A model generated the notes under the pieces. The model was not told where the DNA came from, did no database searches, and was given only the letters and a program-made list of their open reading frames with translations. From Pseudophaeobacter sp. (GTDB lineage Bacteria; Pseudomonadota; Alphaproteobacteria; Rhodobacterales; Rhodobacteraceae): a DNA stretch of 64,000 nucleotides. The stretch spans positions 628,773 to 692,772 of the forward strand of contig JALUXC010000012.1 in NCBI GenBank assembly GCA_027019165.1, written 5' to 3'. The translations under genes were made by a program, and so were the position numbers. This document shows positions 27,095 to 36,832 of the stretch, piece after piece. Positions within the stretch are counted from its first letter, which is position 1, and each line of letters opens with the position of its first letter.

Positions 27095-28288
27095 ATGAAA
27101 AACTCCAAAGGCTCGCTGATGCGGCCGTTTCCCGCCCCGGAAAGCGCGTCCCGTCCGGTCACCACACCGCTTTTCCCGACCGCCGTCTATGCCTCGGACA
27201 CGCCGGACATGCTTGACGCTCAATATGCCGGTGAGCTGCATGGATATACCTACTCCCGCGAGGGGCATCCAAATGCGGATGTTCTGGCGCGGATGATCGA
27301 TCGCCTTGAAGGCGTGCCCGAAGGGATCACAGGCACCCTTGCCGGCTCTGGCATGGGGTCGGTGACGAATGTTCTTATGGGCCTTCTGGCGGCAGGGGAT
27401 CATCTTATCGGTGGCAGCCAGCTTTATGGTCAGACGCTGCAGATGATGAAGCGGGATTTGCCGCGGCTTGGCATTGAGACGTCTCTTACTGACACCACGT
27501 CGGCAGAGGCCGTGGCCGAAGCGATCCGCCCCAATACAAAGATGATCCTGATTGAAGTGGTCTCAAACCCGACCCTTGCGCTGGCGGATGTCGCCGGGAT
27601 TGCTGAACTGTGCAAGGCCAAGGGCATATTGCTTGCCGTCGACAATACCTTCACCACACCGCATGGCTTCAAACCGTTTGACCACGGCGCTGACATCGTC
27701 ATCCATTCCGTGACCAAACTGCTGGCCGGGCACGCTGATGTATTGCTTGGCTATTGTGTGGCAAAGGATCCTGAACTGAACGCGCGCCTCAAGCAGTTCA
27801 ATGTTTGTACAGGTATGACGGCCAGCCCCTTCGATTGCTGGCAGGCCGAGCGCGGCATGCTGACTTTTGACCTCCGTTTTGAGCGCGCCCAGGCCACGGC
27901 CGTTCGTCTGGCCGATATGCTGGCTGATTTGCCAGGTGTCAAAAAGACGATCTACCCTCTGCATACGTCCCACCCGCAGTATCAGCGGGCACAGGCGCTG
28001 CTGAATGGTCAGGGTGGCAATATGGTGAGCTTTGAGCTGGACGGCGGCCGGGCTGCGGCCAATGCCTTTGCCCGCGCGGCCGAAGCTATCAGCTTTGCAC
28101 CGACTCTTGGTGATGTTGCCACGACACTGTCGCATCCGGCATCCTCTTCGCACCGCTGCATTTCCATCCCGGAGCGCGAAGCGCAAGGCGTCAGCGAAGG
28201 CTTCTATCGTGTTTCGGTGGGGCTCGAAGATCCCGAGGCCTTGCTGGCTGTCTTTGCTCAGGCCGTAGAGGCCGCGCGCGGCGCGTAA
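27095..28288 (+). CDS. Cystathionine gamma-synthase family PLP enzyme
   Basis: A 397-residue transsulfuration enzyme (Cys/Met metabolism PLP family). The PLP lysine is in SVTKLLAGHADVLLG near residue 210. Other motifs are YTYSREGHPNADVL, the glycine-rich AGSGMGSVTNVLMGL and the C-terminal LSHPASSSHRC. The family includes cystathionine gamma-synthase, gamma-lyase, methionine gamma-lyase and O-acylhomoserine sulfhydrylase; the sequence does not let me choose. It directly follows the carbonic-anhydrase-like gene. There is an interval of 53 bases before phoR. Confidence 0.85.
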   Translation: MKNSKGSLMRPFPAPESASRPVTTPLFPTAVYASDTPDMLDAQYAGELHGYTYSREGHPNADVLARMIDRLEGVPEGITGTLAGSGMGSVTNVLMGLLAAGDHLIGGSQLYGQTLQMMKRDLPRLGIETSLTDTTSAEAVAEAIRPNTKMILIEVVSNPTLALADVAGIAELCKAKGILLAVDNTFTTPHGFKPFDHGADIVIHSVTKLLAGHADVLLGYCVAKDPELNARLKQFNVCTGMTASPFDCWQAERGMLTFDLRFERAQATAVRLADMLADLPGVKKTIYPLHTSHPQYQRAQALLNGQGGNMVSFELDGGRAAANAFARAAEAISFAPTLGDVATTLSHPASSSHRCISIPEREAQGVSEGFYRVSVGLEDPEALLAVFAQAVEAARGA

Positions 28289-28341
28289 CATAACCGTTAC
28301 GTTGGATCTTTAGAGGGGCTCAACCGCGAAGGGAGAGAGCC

Positions 28342-29382
28342 ATGACGCAAGAGTTGATTGAAGGGTTTCTGGAAGCCATTCCGCTGCCTGCGGTACTGGT
28401 GGACCAGACCGAACGCTTCATCGGCGCAAATGCGGCCGGCACCACCCTTTTGGGGCAGCAACTCAAAGGTCGGCACTTTGCCACCGTGCTGCGCCAGCCC
28501 AATGTGACCACGGCCATCGAGGCCTCCTTGCGAGACAAGGCGGCCCGATCAGCACGACATCTGTCAAATGATGGGGCGCAGGACACCACTTTTGAGGTGA
28601 GCCTGCGCTACGTTCCAGGTATCGGTGCCGTCAATGGCGGCGCCGTTCTCTTGTGTTTTACGGACATCACTGAACGCGAACAGGCCGGCCAGATGAGGCG
28701 GGATTTCGTCGCCAATGTGAGCCACGAGCTGCGTACCCCGCTGACGGCCCTTATGGGCTTTATCGAGACCCTGCGGGGGGCGGCGCGGGATGATGCTGCA
28801 GCCCGGGATCGGTTCCTGACGATCATGGAAGGAGAGGCAAACCGGATGAATCGTCTGGTTGGTGATCTTCTGTCATTGAACCGGGTCGAAAGTGAAGAAC
28901 GCATGCGGCCCAAGGAAAAGGTCGATCTGACGGCCCATCTGCAATCGACCCTCAAGTCCATGGAGCCGTTGGCCGAGGCCGGCCATGTCACGCTTGCATT
29001 GGACGCGCCGGAGGTCCCGGTGCTGGTCACCGGCGATGCCGATCAACTGCAGCAGGTCTTCACCAACCTCATTGAAAACGCTATCAAATATGGCGGCAAG
29101 GATGTCCGGGTCCAGCTCACCCCGATGGAGCGTGACCCTGCTCTGCGGGCGCCGGCGGTACGTGTGCAGGTCATCGACAACGGGCCGGGAATCGATCCTG
29201 TGCACCTGCCGCGCCTGACCGAGCGATTCTACCGCGCCGACAGCCATCGCTCCCGCGAGTTGGGGGGAACCGGGCTTGGGCTGGCAATTGTAAAACACAT
29301 CATCAACCGACATCGCGGGCGCCTTAGGGTGGAAAGCGATCTGGGGGCAGGGGCCACCTTTACGGTTATCCTGCCGCAATAG
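28342..29382 (+). CDS. phoR: PhoR-type sensor histidine kinase without membrane segments
   Basis: Histidine kinase of the phosphate-starvation system, 346 residues. A PAS domain (about 1-110) precedes the HisKA domain with phospho-acceptor His128 in ANVSHELRTPL. A HATPase domain follows with N-box IENAIKYG, G1 box DNGPGIDP and G2 box GGTGLGLAIV. Unlike E. coli PhoR there is no N-terminal transmembrane or charged region, so it should be cytoplasmic and rely on PstB/PhoU contact at the membrane. It lies upstream of pstS while its response-regulator partner phoB is at the far end of the pst operon. Confidence 0.9.
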   Translation: MTQELIEGFLEAIPLPAVLVDQTERFIGANAAGTTLLGQQLKGRHFATVLRQPNVTTAIEASLRDKAARSARHLSNDGAQDTTFEVSLRYVPGIGAVNGGAVLLCFTDITEREQAGQMRRDFVANVSHELRTPLTALMGFIETLRGAARDDAAARDRFLTIMEGEANRMNRLVGDLLSLNRVESEERMRPKEKVDLTAHLQSTLKSMEPLAEAGHVTLALDAPEVPVLVTGDADQLQQVFTNLIENAIKYGGKDVRVQLTPMERDPALRAPAVRVQVIDNGPGIDPVHLPRLTERFYRADSHRSRELGGTGLGLAIVKHIINRHRGRLRVESDLGAGATFTVILPQ

Positions 29383-29487
29383 CAGGAAAATTCTGCGCGC
29401 AACCTCCATTGCAACGCGTTTGAGAGGGCCGCGCCTTGCGGTCTGACCCTAAAGTTTTTTGTTACAAAACCGCCGCCAAATCGAGCA

Positions 29488-29516
29488 TTGTCATATAGCT
29501 GTTACATAGCTGTCAC
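29488..29516 (+). promoter_or_regulatory. Pho box array (three direct repeats) upstream of pstS
   Basis: Three seven-base half-sites TTGTCAT, CTGTTAC and CTGTCAC are separated by the identical spacer ATAG, giving the 11-base periodicity of PhoB binding sites. The array lies 86 bases before the pstS start and 106 bases after phoR, so it should activate pstSCAB-phoU-phoB under phosphate limitation. Confidence 0.92.
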
Positions 29517-29601
29517 AAAAGCCACATGTGTCGTCTTTAGCAGGAAGGCCAAGATCATCGTGGGGGTGATCGTGAACCTTCTAAACCTCATGGAGACCTA
29601 G

Positions 29602-30657
29602 ATGTCCTTTGTGAAACTTTCCGCTTCCGCCCTGGCAATCGCTGCCGTTTCGGCCACCGCTGCCGCCGCACGTGATCAGGTGCAGGTTGCCGGCTCCTCG
29701 ACCGTGCTGCCCTATGCTTCGATCGTTGCCGAAGCCTTTGGCGAGAACTTCGATTTCCCGACGCCGGTTGTTGAATCCGGTGGCTCCTCGGCCGGCCTCA
29801 AGCGTTTCTGCGAAGGCGTTGGCGAGAACACCATCGACGTTGCCAACGCATCGCGCAAAATCAAAGACAAAGAGATCAAGGCCTGTGCCGAAGCTGGTGT
29901 CACCGACATCATCGAAGTGCGCATCGGCTATGATGGCATCGTCTTTGCCTCCGACATCAACGGCAACGGCTTTGAATTCACCCCGACCGACTGGTTCCTG
30001 GCCCTGTCCGACGAAATCATGGTCGACGGCAAAATGGTCGCCAACCCGAACAAGACCTGGGCCGACGTGAACCCTGCTTTCCCGGCGCAGCCGCTGCAGG
30101 CCTTCATCCCCGGCACCAAGCACGGCACCCGCGAAGTCTTTGAAGACAAGGTGATCCTGGCCGGCTGTGAAGCCACCGGCGCATTCGAGCACCTGCTGGC
30201 CAACGCCACCGGCGACAGCGACAAAGCCAAGAAGAAGGCAGCCGAGAAAGCCTGTATCTCCCTGCGTACCGATGGTGTCTCCGTGGACATCGACGGTGAC
30301 TACACCGAGACCCTGGCCCGTATCGAAAGCAACAAGGACGGTATCGGCGTCTTTGGCCTGGCCTTCTACGAGAACAACACCGACAAGCTGCAGGTCGCAA
30401 CCATGTCCGGTATCGTTCCCTCCACCGAAAGCATCGCCACCGGCGAATACCCGGTCTCCCGCCCGCTGTTCTTCTACGTGAAGAAAGCCCACATCGGTGT
30501 GATCCCCGGCCTGAAAGAATATGCTGAGTTCTTCATCTCTGACGAAGTTGCTGGCCCCGACGGCCCGCTCGCCGAATACGGCCTCGTCTCTGACCCCGAA
30601 CTGGCCAAAACCCAGGAAGCGGTTGCAAACGAAGACGTGATGGGCGGCAACTCCTAA
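29602..30657 (+). CDS. pstS: Periplasmic phosphate-binding protein PstS
   Basis: Captures phosphate for the Pst transporter. The 351-residue protein has a signal peptide (ASALAIAAVSATAAA, cleaved near residue 23). It has phosphate-site motifs QVAGSSTVLPYAS, ESGGSSAGLKRFCEG, DVANASRKIK and GTKHGTREVFEDK with the Thr/Arg pair. The form with two or more Cys in the mature protein is the longer alphaproteobacterial type. The ATG has GGAGACC upstream. Codon use is strongly biased to C-ending codons, suggesting high expression. Confidence 0.95.
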   Translation: MSFVKLSASALAIAAVSATAAAARDQVQVAGSSTVLPYASIVAEAFGENFDFPTPVVESGGSSAGLKRFCEGVGENTIDVANASRKIKDKEIKACAEAGVTDIIEVRIGYDGIVFASDINGNGFEFTPTDWFLALSDEIMVDGKMVANPNKTWADVNPAFPAQPLQAFIPGTKHGTREVFEDKVILAGCEATGAFEHLLANATGDSDKAKKKAAEKACISLRTDGVSVDIDGDYTETLARIESNKDGIGVFGLAFYENNTDKLQVATMSGIVPSTESIATGEYPVSRPLFFYVKKAHIGVIPGLKEYAEFFISDEVAGPDGPLAEYGLVSDPELAKTQEAVANEDVMGGNS

Positions 30658-30680
30658 GCCCCCCTCGCCGAATGTGAATT

Positions 30681-30708
30681 GGCCGGGGGAGTGATCCTCC
30701 GGCCTTTT
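30681..30708 (+). terminator. Attenuating stem-loop between pstS and pstC
   Basis: GGCCGGGGG pairs with CCTCCGGCC around a short loop and is followed by four T. It lies in the 100-base pstS-pstC gap and would reduce read-through so that PstS exceeds the membrane components. Confidence 0.65.
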
Positions 30709-30757
30709 CAGTCCCCCTGATCGAAATTTCGAAATCCGCCAAAAAACGGAGCAATTG

Positions 30758-32236
30758 ATGCCGACTTTCTGGCTTGTCATTCTTTTGTGCGTCATTGCGG
30801 CTGCCGGGTATGTCCTGGGTCGCCAGCGCGCGCTTTCCTCTGCGGGCGGAGATGCAAGGGCGCTTCACTCCCTGCCTGCATATTACGGATACAATGTCGG
30901 CCTCAGCACTCTGGTGCCGGCTTTGGGCCTTCTGGTGGTCTGGCTTTTGGCGCAGCCGATGCTGATCGAAAACCGCGTCTCCGGCATGATCCCGGCAGAG
31001 GCCATTCCAGAGGGAACCACCCTGGGTCTTGTCATGAGTGACGTACGCCGTGTCGCCGAAGGGCTGGACATTGCGGTTGCCGAAGGTGTTTTGACCTCCG
31101 AGCAGGTGCGCAACATGCGCTCCGAGTTTTCTGACATTCGTGGTCGCCTTGGTGAAGTCGGGGTTGCCCTTGGGTCTGACGTGCGGCCCGAAGTTTTCAA
31201 CGCCGCTCAGGCCTATCGTAGCAGTTCGGCGACAGGTCATACGGCCATGGTCATTGCGGTTGCCTTGGTTGCGCTGGTCGGTCTAGGGCTCTCCTACAGC
31301 AAAACCAACAAAGACTTTCGGGCGCGCAACACTGTCGAACGGGCGGTCATGGCGCTGTTGATCCTGGCGGCCTCGCTGGCGATCCTGACAACCATCGGCA
31401 TCGTTCTGTCGATGCTTTTTGAGACGCGCAACTTTTTCGGCCTGCACTCCTGGACCGATTTCTTCTTCGGGGGCACCTGGGCGCCGAACTTCCGCGGCGA
31501 CAGCGAGCTGTCGATCCTGCCGCTGTTGTGGGGCACGCTTTACATCTCCTTTATCGCGCTGCTGGTCGCGGTTCCCATCGGGCTTTTTGCTGCGATCTAT
31601 CTTTCAGAATACGCAGGGCCTGCGGTGCGCGCCTTTGCCAAACCGCTGCTTGAGATCCTCGCCGGTATCCCGACCATCGTCTACGGCCTCTTTGCCTTGC
31701 TGACGGTTGGCCCGCTTCTGGTGCGGATCTTTGGTCAGGGCGAAAACGGCGTACTGGGGGTGGAATGGATGAGTGGCGCCACATCAGTGCTGACCGCTGG
31801 CGTCGTTATGGGCATCATGCTGATCCCCTTTGTCTCTTCCCTGTCAGACGACATCATCAACGCTGTGCCTCAAGCCATGCGCGATGGGTCTTTGGGCCTG
31901 GGCGCCACGAAATCTGAAACCGTGCGCCAGGTGGTTCTGCCGGCCGCGCTGCCGGGGATCGTGGGGGCCATCCTGCTGGCCGCATCGCGCGCCATCGGGG
32001 AAACCATGATCGTGGTCATGGGGGCAGGCGCTATCGCCAAATTCTCGGCCAACCCCCTGGAAAGCATGACAACCATTACCACCCGCATTGTCAGCCAGCT
32101 GACGGGCGATACCGACTTTGCCAGCCCCGAGACGCTGGTGGCCTTTGCCCTTGGCCTGACCCTTTTTGTTCTGACGCTGGGGCTCAATGTTCTGGCCCTC
32201 TACATCGTGCGCAAATACCGGGAGCAGTACGACTAA
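30758..32236 (+). CDS. pstC: Phosphate ABC transporter permease PstC
   Basis: Inner-membrane permease of the Pst transporter, 492 residues. This is the long alphaproteobacterial form: an N-terminal region of about 170 residues with extra hydrophobic segments (FWLVILLCVIAAAGYVLG, LVPALGLLVVWLLA) precedes the usual permease core. The core carries LPLLWGTLYISFIALLVAVP and the EAA-type loop SLGLGATKSETVRQVVLPAALPG (key residues G, T, E and LP). ATG 30758 follows CGGAG. The stop overlaps the pstA start (TAATG). Confidence 0.93.
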   Translation: MPTFWLVILLCVIAAAGYVLGRQRALSSAGGDARALHSLPAYYGYNVGLSTLVPALGLLVVWLLAQPMLIENRVSGMIPAEAIPEGTTLGLVMSDVRRVAEGLDIAVAEGVLTSEQVRNMRSEFSDIRGRLGEVGVALGSDVRPEVFNAAQAYRSSSATGHTAMVIAVALVALVGLGLSYSKTNKDFRARNTVERAVMALLILAASLAILTTIGIVLSMLFETRNFFGLHSWTDFFFGGTWAPNFRGDSELSILPLLWGTLYISFIALLVAVPIGLFAAIYLSEYAGPAVRAFAKPLLEILAGIPTIVYGLFALLTVGPLLVRIFGQGENGVLGVEWMSGATSVLTAGVVMGIMLIPFVSSLSDDIINAVPQAMRDGSLGLGATKSETVRQVVLPAALPGIVGAILLAASRAIGETMIVVMGAGAIAKFSANPLESMTTITTRIVSQLTGDTDFASPETLVAFALGLTLFVLTLGLNVLALYIVRKYREQYD

Positions 32237-33603
32237 TGACCGATATCAGCCAAACCCCCAGCAATATGGGCGGCGCAGCAGAGCAGTCCAAAAGCGGCTC
32301 CCTTCTGACGCAGAACGCCCGCACGCGCAAACGGAACGCCGCCGAAATGCGTTTTCGCGGCTACGGAATCGCGGCCATCGTCGTCGGCCTGATCATGCTT
32401 GTGGTGCTGGTCACCACCATCGTGGGCCGCGGAACGGGCGCCTTCCAGCAGACGTTTGTTACGCTTGAGGTCGAACTGCTTGAAAGCAAGCTCGACAAAA
32501 AGGGCAATCGCGACCTTGAGGACATCAAGAAAGTCACGACCTTTGGCTATGCGCCAATCATCAAGGCCGCCGTCCAATCCAAGATCGAAGGGCTGGGTAT
32601 TGAAACCAGTCTCAAACCAAAGGACATGGCTGGCCTTCTGTCCAAGGATGCCGCAGCACAGTTGCGCGCCTATGTGCTGGAAAACCCCGATCAGATCGGC
32701 CAGACGGTCGAGTTCCGCTTTCTCGCCCAAAGCCGCGTTGACGGCTACCTGAAAGGGCGCGTCAGCCGCGAGAGCATCGAGAACGACAAGAATATCTCTG
32801 GCGCTCAGCTAGATCTGGTGGATGCGCTGGTGGCAGCCGGTGTGGTCGAAAAAACCTTCAACATCGATTTCATCATCGGCGCGGATGCCTCTGACCAACG
32901 GCCCGAAGCCGCCGGGATCGGCGTCTCGATGATGGGCTCTTTGTTCATGATGCTCGTGGTCCTGGCCCTGGCCCTGCCAATCGGGGTGGCCGCCTCGATC
33001 TATCTTGAGGAATTTGCGCCCAAGAACTGGCTGACCGATATCATCGAGGTCAACATCTCGAACCTTGCGGCCGTTCCGTCGATCGTCTTCGGCATCCTGG
33101 GTCTTGCGGTCTTTATCAACTACATGCACCTGCCGATGTCGGCGCCGCTGGTGGGCGGTCTGGTGCTGACGCTGATGACGCTGCCGACCATCATCATCTC
33201 AACCCGCGCCGCGCTGAAGGCCGTGCCGCCCTCGATCCGCGATGCGGCGCTGGGGGTAGGGGCATCAAAAATGCAGGCGGTGTTCCACCATGTTCTGCCG
33301 CTGGCCGCGCCCGGTATCCTGACCGGGACCATCATCGGCCTCGCCCAGGCCCTAGGGGAAACCGCACCGCTCCTATTGATCGGTATGGTTGGCTTCATTG
33401 CCTCCAACGCGCCGGAAACCATTGCCGACGGCCTGTTGGCACCGAACTCGGCGATGCCGGCCCAGATCTATGAATGGGCCAAACGCGCCGACCCGGCCTT
33501 TTATGAGCGGGCCTGGGGCGGGATCATTATCCTTTTGGTATTCCTCGTAACCATGAATACGGTGGCCGTGATCCTGCGCCGCCGGTTTGAACGCCGCTGG
33601 TAA
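32236..33603 (+). CDS. pstA: Phosphate ABC transporter permease PstA
   Basis: Second Pst permease, 455 residues. It has the long alphaproteobacterial N-terminal domain (DUF3333-like, about residues 20-230, with one membrane segment [20 protein letters not shown]). The PstA core follows: [42 protein letters not shown] and the loop [21 protein letters not shown]. It overlaps pstC by one base. The role of the N-terminal extension is not known to me. Confidence 0.93.
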   Translation: MTDISQTPSNMGGAAEQSKSGSLLTQNARTRKRNAAEMRFRGYGIAAIVVGLIMLVVLVTTIVGRGTGAFQQTFVTLEVELLESKLDKKGNRDLEDIKKVTTFGYAPIIKAAVQSKIEGLGIETSLKPKDMAGLLSKDAAAQLRAYVLENPDQIGQTVEFRFLAQSRVDGYLKGRVSRESIENDKNISGAQLDLVDALVAAGVVEKTFNIDFIIGADASDQRPEAAGIGVSMMGSLFMMLVVLALALPIGVAASIYLEEFAPKNWLTDIIEVNISNLAAVPSIVFGILGLAVFINYMHLPMSAPLVGGLVLTLMTLPTIIISTRAALKAVPPSIRDAALGVGASKMQAVFHHVLPLAAPGILTGTIIGLAQALGETAPLLLIGMVGFIASNAPETIADGLLAPNSAMPAQIYEWAKRADPAFYERAWGGIIILLVFLVTMNTVAVILRRRFERRW

Positions 33604-33614
33604 GGGGCATCGAT

Positions 33615-34409
33615 ATGAACGACATGAGCACATTGGATAAGACTGTGACCAATACGACCAAAATCTCGGCGAAGAATGTCAACGTCTATTACGGCGAATC
33701 CCACGCGATCAAGGACGTCAACGTCGAGATCGAGGACAAGACCGTCACTGCCTTCATCGGCCCCTCGGGGTGCGGTAAGTCCACCTTCCTGCGGTGCCTG
33801 AACCGGATGAACGACACCATCGATGTCTGCCGTGTTTCTGGCGAGATCCTGCTGGACGGTGAGGACATCTACGACAAACGGGTCGACCCGGTGCAACTGC
33901 GCGCCAAGGTGGGCATGGTGTTCCAGAAACCGAACCCTTTCCCGAAATCGATCTACGACAATGTCGCCTATGGTCCGCGCATTCACGGGCTGGCCCGCAA
34001 CAAGGCCGAGCTTGATGAGATCGTCGAGAAATCCTTACGCCGCGGCGCCATCTGGGACGAAGTCAAGGATCGCCTGCACGCCCCCGGCACTGGCCTGTCC
34101 GGTGGCCAGCAGCAACGTCTGTGCATCGCGCGTGCTGTGGCAACCGAACCCGAAGTTCTTTTGATGGACGAACCCTGTTCGGCGCTAGACCCCATCGCAA
34201 CGGCCCAGGTCGAAGAGCTGATCGACGAGCTGCGCGCCAGCTATTCTGTTGTGATCGTGACCCACTCGATGCAGCAGGCGGCACGGGTGAGCCAGAAAAC
34301 CGCCTTCTTCCACCTCGGCAACCTCGTTGAATTCGGCAACACCGGCCAGATCTTCACCAACCCCGAAGATCCGCGCACCGAAAGCTACATTACCGGCCGT
34401 ATCGGCTGA
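33615..34409 (+). CDS. pstB: Phosphate ABC transporter ATP-binding protein PstB
   Basis: ATPase driving phosphate uptake and part of the phosphate-sensing complex with PhoU and PhoR. The 264-residue protein has Walker [11 protein letters not shown], the PstB-specific segment [20 protein letters not shown], signature [14 protein letters not shown] and Walker [16 protein letters not shown]. The C-terminal [21 protein letters not shown] is characteristic of PstB. Confidence 0.97.
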   Translation: MNDMSTLDKTVTNTTKISAKNVNVYYGESHAIKDVNVEIEDKTVTAFIGPSGCGKSTFLRCLNRMNDTIDVCRVSGEILLDGEDIYDKRVDPVQLRAKVGMVFQKPNPFPKSIYDNVAYGPRIHGLARNKAELDEIVEKSLRRGAIWDEVKDRLHAPGTGLSGGQQQRLCIARAVATEPEVLLMDEPCSALDPIATAQVEELIDELRASYSVVIVTHSMQQAARVSQKTAFFHLGNLVEFGNTGQIFTNPEDPRTESYITGRIG

Positions 34410-34432
34410 TCTCTCTTTGCAAGGACAGAGTC

Positions 34433-35143
34433 ATGGAAGAGCAACATATTGCATCCGCATTCGATCGGGATCTGGAGGCGATTCAGGCCCGGATCATGAA
34501 AATGGGCGGCCTCGTCGAGGCTGCCATCATGGAGGCCGCCCGCGCGCTTGAAACCCGCGACGAGGAACTGGCGCAAAAGGTGCGCGCCGGGGACAAGGCG
34601 ATTGATGGCCTCGAAGAGCTGATCAACGAGGAAGCCGCCCGCGTCATCGCCATCCGCGCCCCGGCGGCCGTGGACCTGCGGGTGGTTCTGTCGGTGATGA
34701 AAATCGCCGGTAACCTTGAGCGCATCGGGGACTACGCCAAGAATATCGCCAAACGCACCGGCGTGCTGATCCAGGGTCATGACACCACCGAAAGCGCCGC
34801 CGCGCTGCGGCGCATGGCGCGCGAGGTCGAACTGATGCTCAAGGATGCTCTGGATGCCTATATCCAGCGTGACGTCGAACTGGCAGGAGATGTCATCACG
34901 CGCGACCAGGATGTTGACCAGATGTATAATGCGCTGTTCCGGGAGTTCCTGACCCATATGATGGAAGACCCGCGCAACATCACCCCCTGCATGCATCTGC
35001 ATTTCATTGCAAAAAACATCGAACGGATGGGCGATCATGTGACCTCGATCTGCGAAGAGCTGATCTATCTGGTCACCGGCAGCCGCCCCGAAGATGACCG
35101 ACCCAAAGCCGACATCACTTCGGTCACGGCGCAGGAGGTCTGA
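34433..35143 (+). CDS. phoU: Phosphate signalling protein PhoU
   Basis: Represses PhoR signalling when phosphate is sufficient and modulates the Pst transporter. The 236-residue protein shows two PhoU three-helix repeats with the metal-binding E(A/D)xxxD-type pattern: KAIDGLEELINEEA, MKIAGNLERIGDYAKNIAKR in the first and QDVDQMYNALFREF, HFIAKNIERMGDHVTSICEE in the second. It starts 23 bases after pstB and ends two bases before phoB. Confidence 0.95.
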   Translation: MEEQHIASAFDRDLEAIQARIMKMGGLVEAAIMEAARALETRDEELAQKVRAGDKAIDGLEELINEEAARVIAIRAPAAVDLRVVLSVMKIAGNLERIGDYAKNIAKRTGVLIQGHDTTESAAALRRMAREVELMLKDALDAYIQRDVELAGDVITRDQDVDQMYNALFREFLTHMMEDPRNITPCMHLHFIAKNIERMGDHVTSICEELIYLVTGSRPEDDRPKADITSVTAQEV

Positions 35144-35145
35144 CC

Positions 35146-35835
35146 ATGGCAGCCGATCAGCCAACCGTTCTGGTCGTCGAAGACGAACTGGCACAGCGCG
35201 AAGTCCTTGCCTACAATCTTGAGGCAGACGGATTTCGCGTGATTCGCGCCGAAAACGGTGAGGAAGCTCTGCTTTTGGTCGAGGAAGACACGCCCGATAT
35301 CATCGTTCTGGACTGGATGATGCCGAACCTGAGCGGGATCGAGGTCTGTCGGCGTCTGAAGACGCGCCCAGACACCCGCAGCATCCCGATCATCATGCTC
35401 TCGGCCCGCTCCGAAGAAGTGGACAAAGTGCGGGGACTGGAAACCGGGGCAGATGACTATGTTGTCAAACCCTATTCGGTGATCGAACTCATGGCCCGCG
35501 TGCGCACCCAACTGCGCCGCGTGCGTCCGTCGACCGTTGGGATGCGACTTGAGTTTGATGATATCATTCTCGACGCCGAAACCCATAAGGTCAGCCGTTC
35601 GGACCAGCCCCTGAAACTGGGACCGACGGAATTCAGACTGCTGTCGACCTTTATGGAGAAACCGGGCCGGGTCTGGAGCCGGGAGCAACTGCTGGACCGG
35701 GTCTGGGGCCGCGACATCTACGTCGATACCCGCACCGTGGATGTTCATATCGGACGGCTGCGCAAGGCGCTGACCCAACACGGTGGCGACGATCCCGTGC
35801 GCACAGTGCGCGGCGCAGGCTACGCATTGGGCTAG
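35146..35835 (+). CDS. phoB: Phosphate regulon response regulator PhoB
   Basis: OmpR-family response regulator, 229 residues. The receiver domain has the acidic pair VVEDE at residues 10-14, phospho-acceptor Asp56 in LDWMMP, Ser86 near IIMLSAR and Lys108 in VVKPYS. The DNA-binding winged helix at about 130-229 has GPTEFRLLSTFM and DRVWGRDIYVDTRTVDVHI, which match PhoB. It binds the Pho boxes upstream of pstS, so the operon is autoregulated. A strong terminator follows. Confidence 0.96.
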   Translation: MAADQPTVLVVEDELAQREVLAYNLEADGFRVIRAENGEEALLLVEEDTPDIIVLDWMMPNLSGIEVCRRLKTRPDTRSIPIIMLSARSEEVDKVRGLETGADDYVVKPYSVIELMARVRTQLRRVRPSTVGMRLEFDDIILDAETHKVSRSDQPLKLGPTEFRLLSTFMEKPGRVWSREQLLDRVWGRDIYVDTRTVDVHIGRLRKALTQHGGDDPVRTVRGAGYALG

Positions 35836-35875
35836 GCTATCTGCGGCGCATGGCCGGTGTACGGAGGATGTACAG

Positions 35876-35904
35876 GGGGTGCACAGGGTGCACCCCTTTT
35901 TTTT
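35876..35904 (+). terminator. Intrinsic terminator of the pst-phoU-phoB operon
   Basis: GGGGTGCA pairs with TGCACCCC around CAGGG, followed by eight T. The T run overlaps the stop codon of the convergent LysR gene at 35903-35905. Confidence 0.92.
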
Positions 35905-36814
35905 AGCGCGGCAGGGGGTCTTCGGGCTGCGCTTGTGTTGTCAGCCAATCGCGAAATTTCGCCAAAGGCGGCATGCGCGATTTGCTGGCAGGCCAGACCA
36001 GGTAATAGGCGCCTCTGGTTTCGGTCGGGGCAGGGTGCAGGGCGACGAGGCGCCCCGTCGCGATGTCCTGCTCAACCAGGTAATCCGGCATCAAAGCAAC
36101 GCCGAGCCCGTGCAGAGCAGCCTGAGTAATCGTTGCGAATTGATCATACATTGTACCTGACACGCTCGCCGGTGGTGTCACATCATGGGCCTTGAACCAG
36201 TCGGACCAGGCCTCAGCGCGTGTCTGGATGTGCAGCAGAGGCAAGGACAGGATGTCTTTGGGGGTGATCAGATCGTGGGCACGCGCAAGATCCGGGGCAC
36301 AGACGGGCAACAATTGTTCACTCTTCAACAGCAGAGACTCGGTGCCCGGCCATTGAGCCTCGCCAAAATGAATTGCCGCATCAAAGGGTTCCGCTGCAAA
36401 ACTGAATGGCTCGAGCCGGGTGGTCATATTGATCGTGACATCCGCATGCAGGCGGGAAAATTCAGGCAGACGCGGCATCAACCACCGCATTCCAAAGGCC
36501 GGAAGGATCGCAAGGTTCAATGTTCCGGTCAGCGGCGCGGTCTGGAGCCTCAACGTCGCCTGCGCAATCTGGTTCAGCGCGTTCCGGATTTCTGCTGCAT
36601 ATTCCTGTGCTTGCGGTGTCAGCAATAGTTTCTTTTGCCCTCGGTCCACCAGATCCTGCCCCAACTGTCGTTCAAGCGCCTGGAGTTGCCGACTGACGGC
36701 CCCTTGAGTCAACGAAAGCTCTGTCGCCGCATTGGAGGCGCTTCCAAGCCGGTCCAGCGCCTCAAGGGCGCGCAGGGAGGAAATGGACGGAAGAAATCGA
36801 CGGGGCGCACTCAT
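35903..36814 (-). CDS. LysR-family regulator, probably of the glutaryl-CoA dehydrogenase gene
   Basis: A 303-residue LysR regulator of the GcvA-like subgroup. The winged helix at residues 8-66 has SLRALEALDRLGSASNAATELSLTQGAVSRQ in register with LysR proteins (key residues A, S, Q, S and R), and the effector-binding domain follows with LNLAILPAFGMRWLMPRL. It is divergent from gcdH with 107 bases between starts. LysR genes in this position are usually called gcdR and regulate glutaryl-CoA dehydrogenase, so that is the likely target. The ATG at 36814 has no clear ribosome binding site; an upstream TTG at 36844 is less likely. Confidence 0.88.
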   Translation of the reverse strand: MSAPRRFLPSISSLRALEALDRLGSASNAATELSLTQGAVSRQLQALERQLGQDLVDRGQKKLLLTPQAQEYAAEIRNALNQIAQATLRLQTAPLTGTLNLAILPAFGMRWLMPRLPEFSRLHADVTINMTTRLEPFSFAAEPFDAAIHFGEAQWPGTESLLLKSEQLLPVCAPDLARAHDLITPKDILSLPLLHIQTRAEAWSDWFKAHDVTPPASVSGTMYDQFATITQAALHGLGVALMPDYLVEQDIATGRLVALHPAPTETRGAYYLVWPASKSRMPPLAKFRDWLTTQAQPEDPLPR

Positions 36815-36815
36815 A

Positions 36816-36832
36816 TATGATCTATAGTCATA
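36816..36832. promoter_or_regulatory. Candidate LysR operator in the lysR-gcdH intergenic region
   Basis: TATGA and TCATA form an inverted repeat with a seven-base spacer, which has the size of a LysR-type binding site. It lies directly upstream of the lysR start, where autoregulation would act. Not experimentally supported. Confidence 0.4.
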
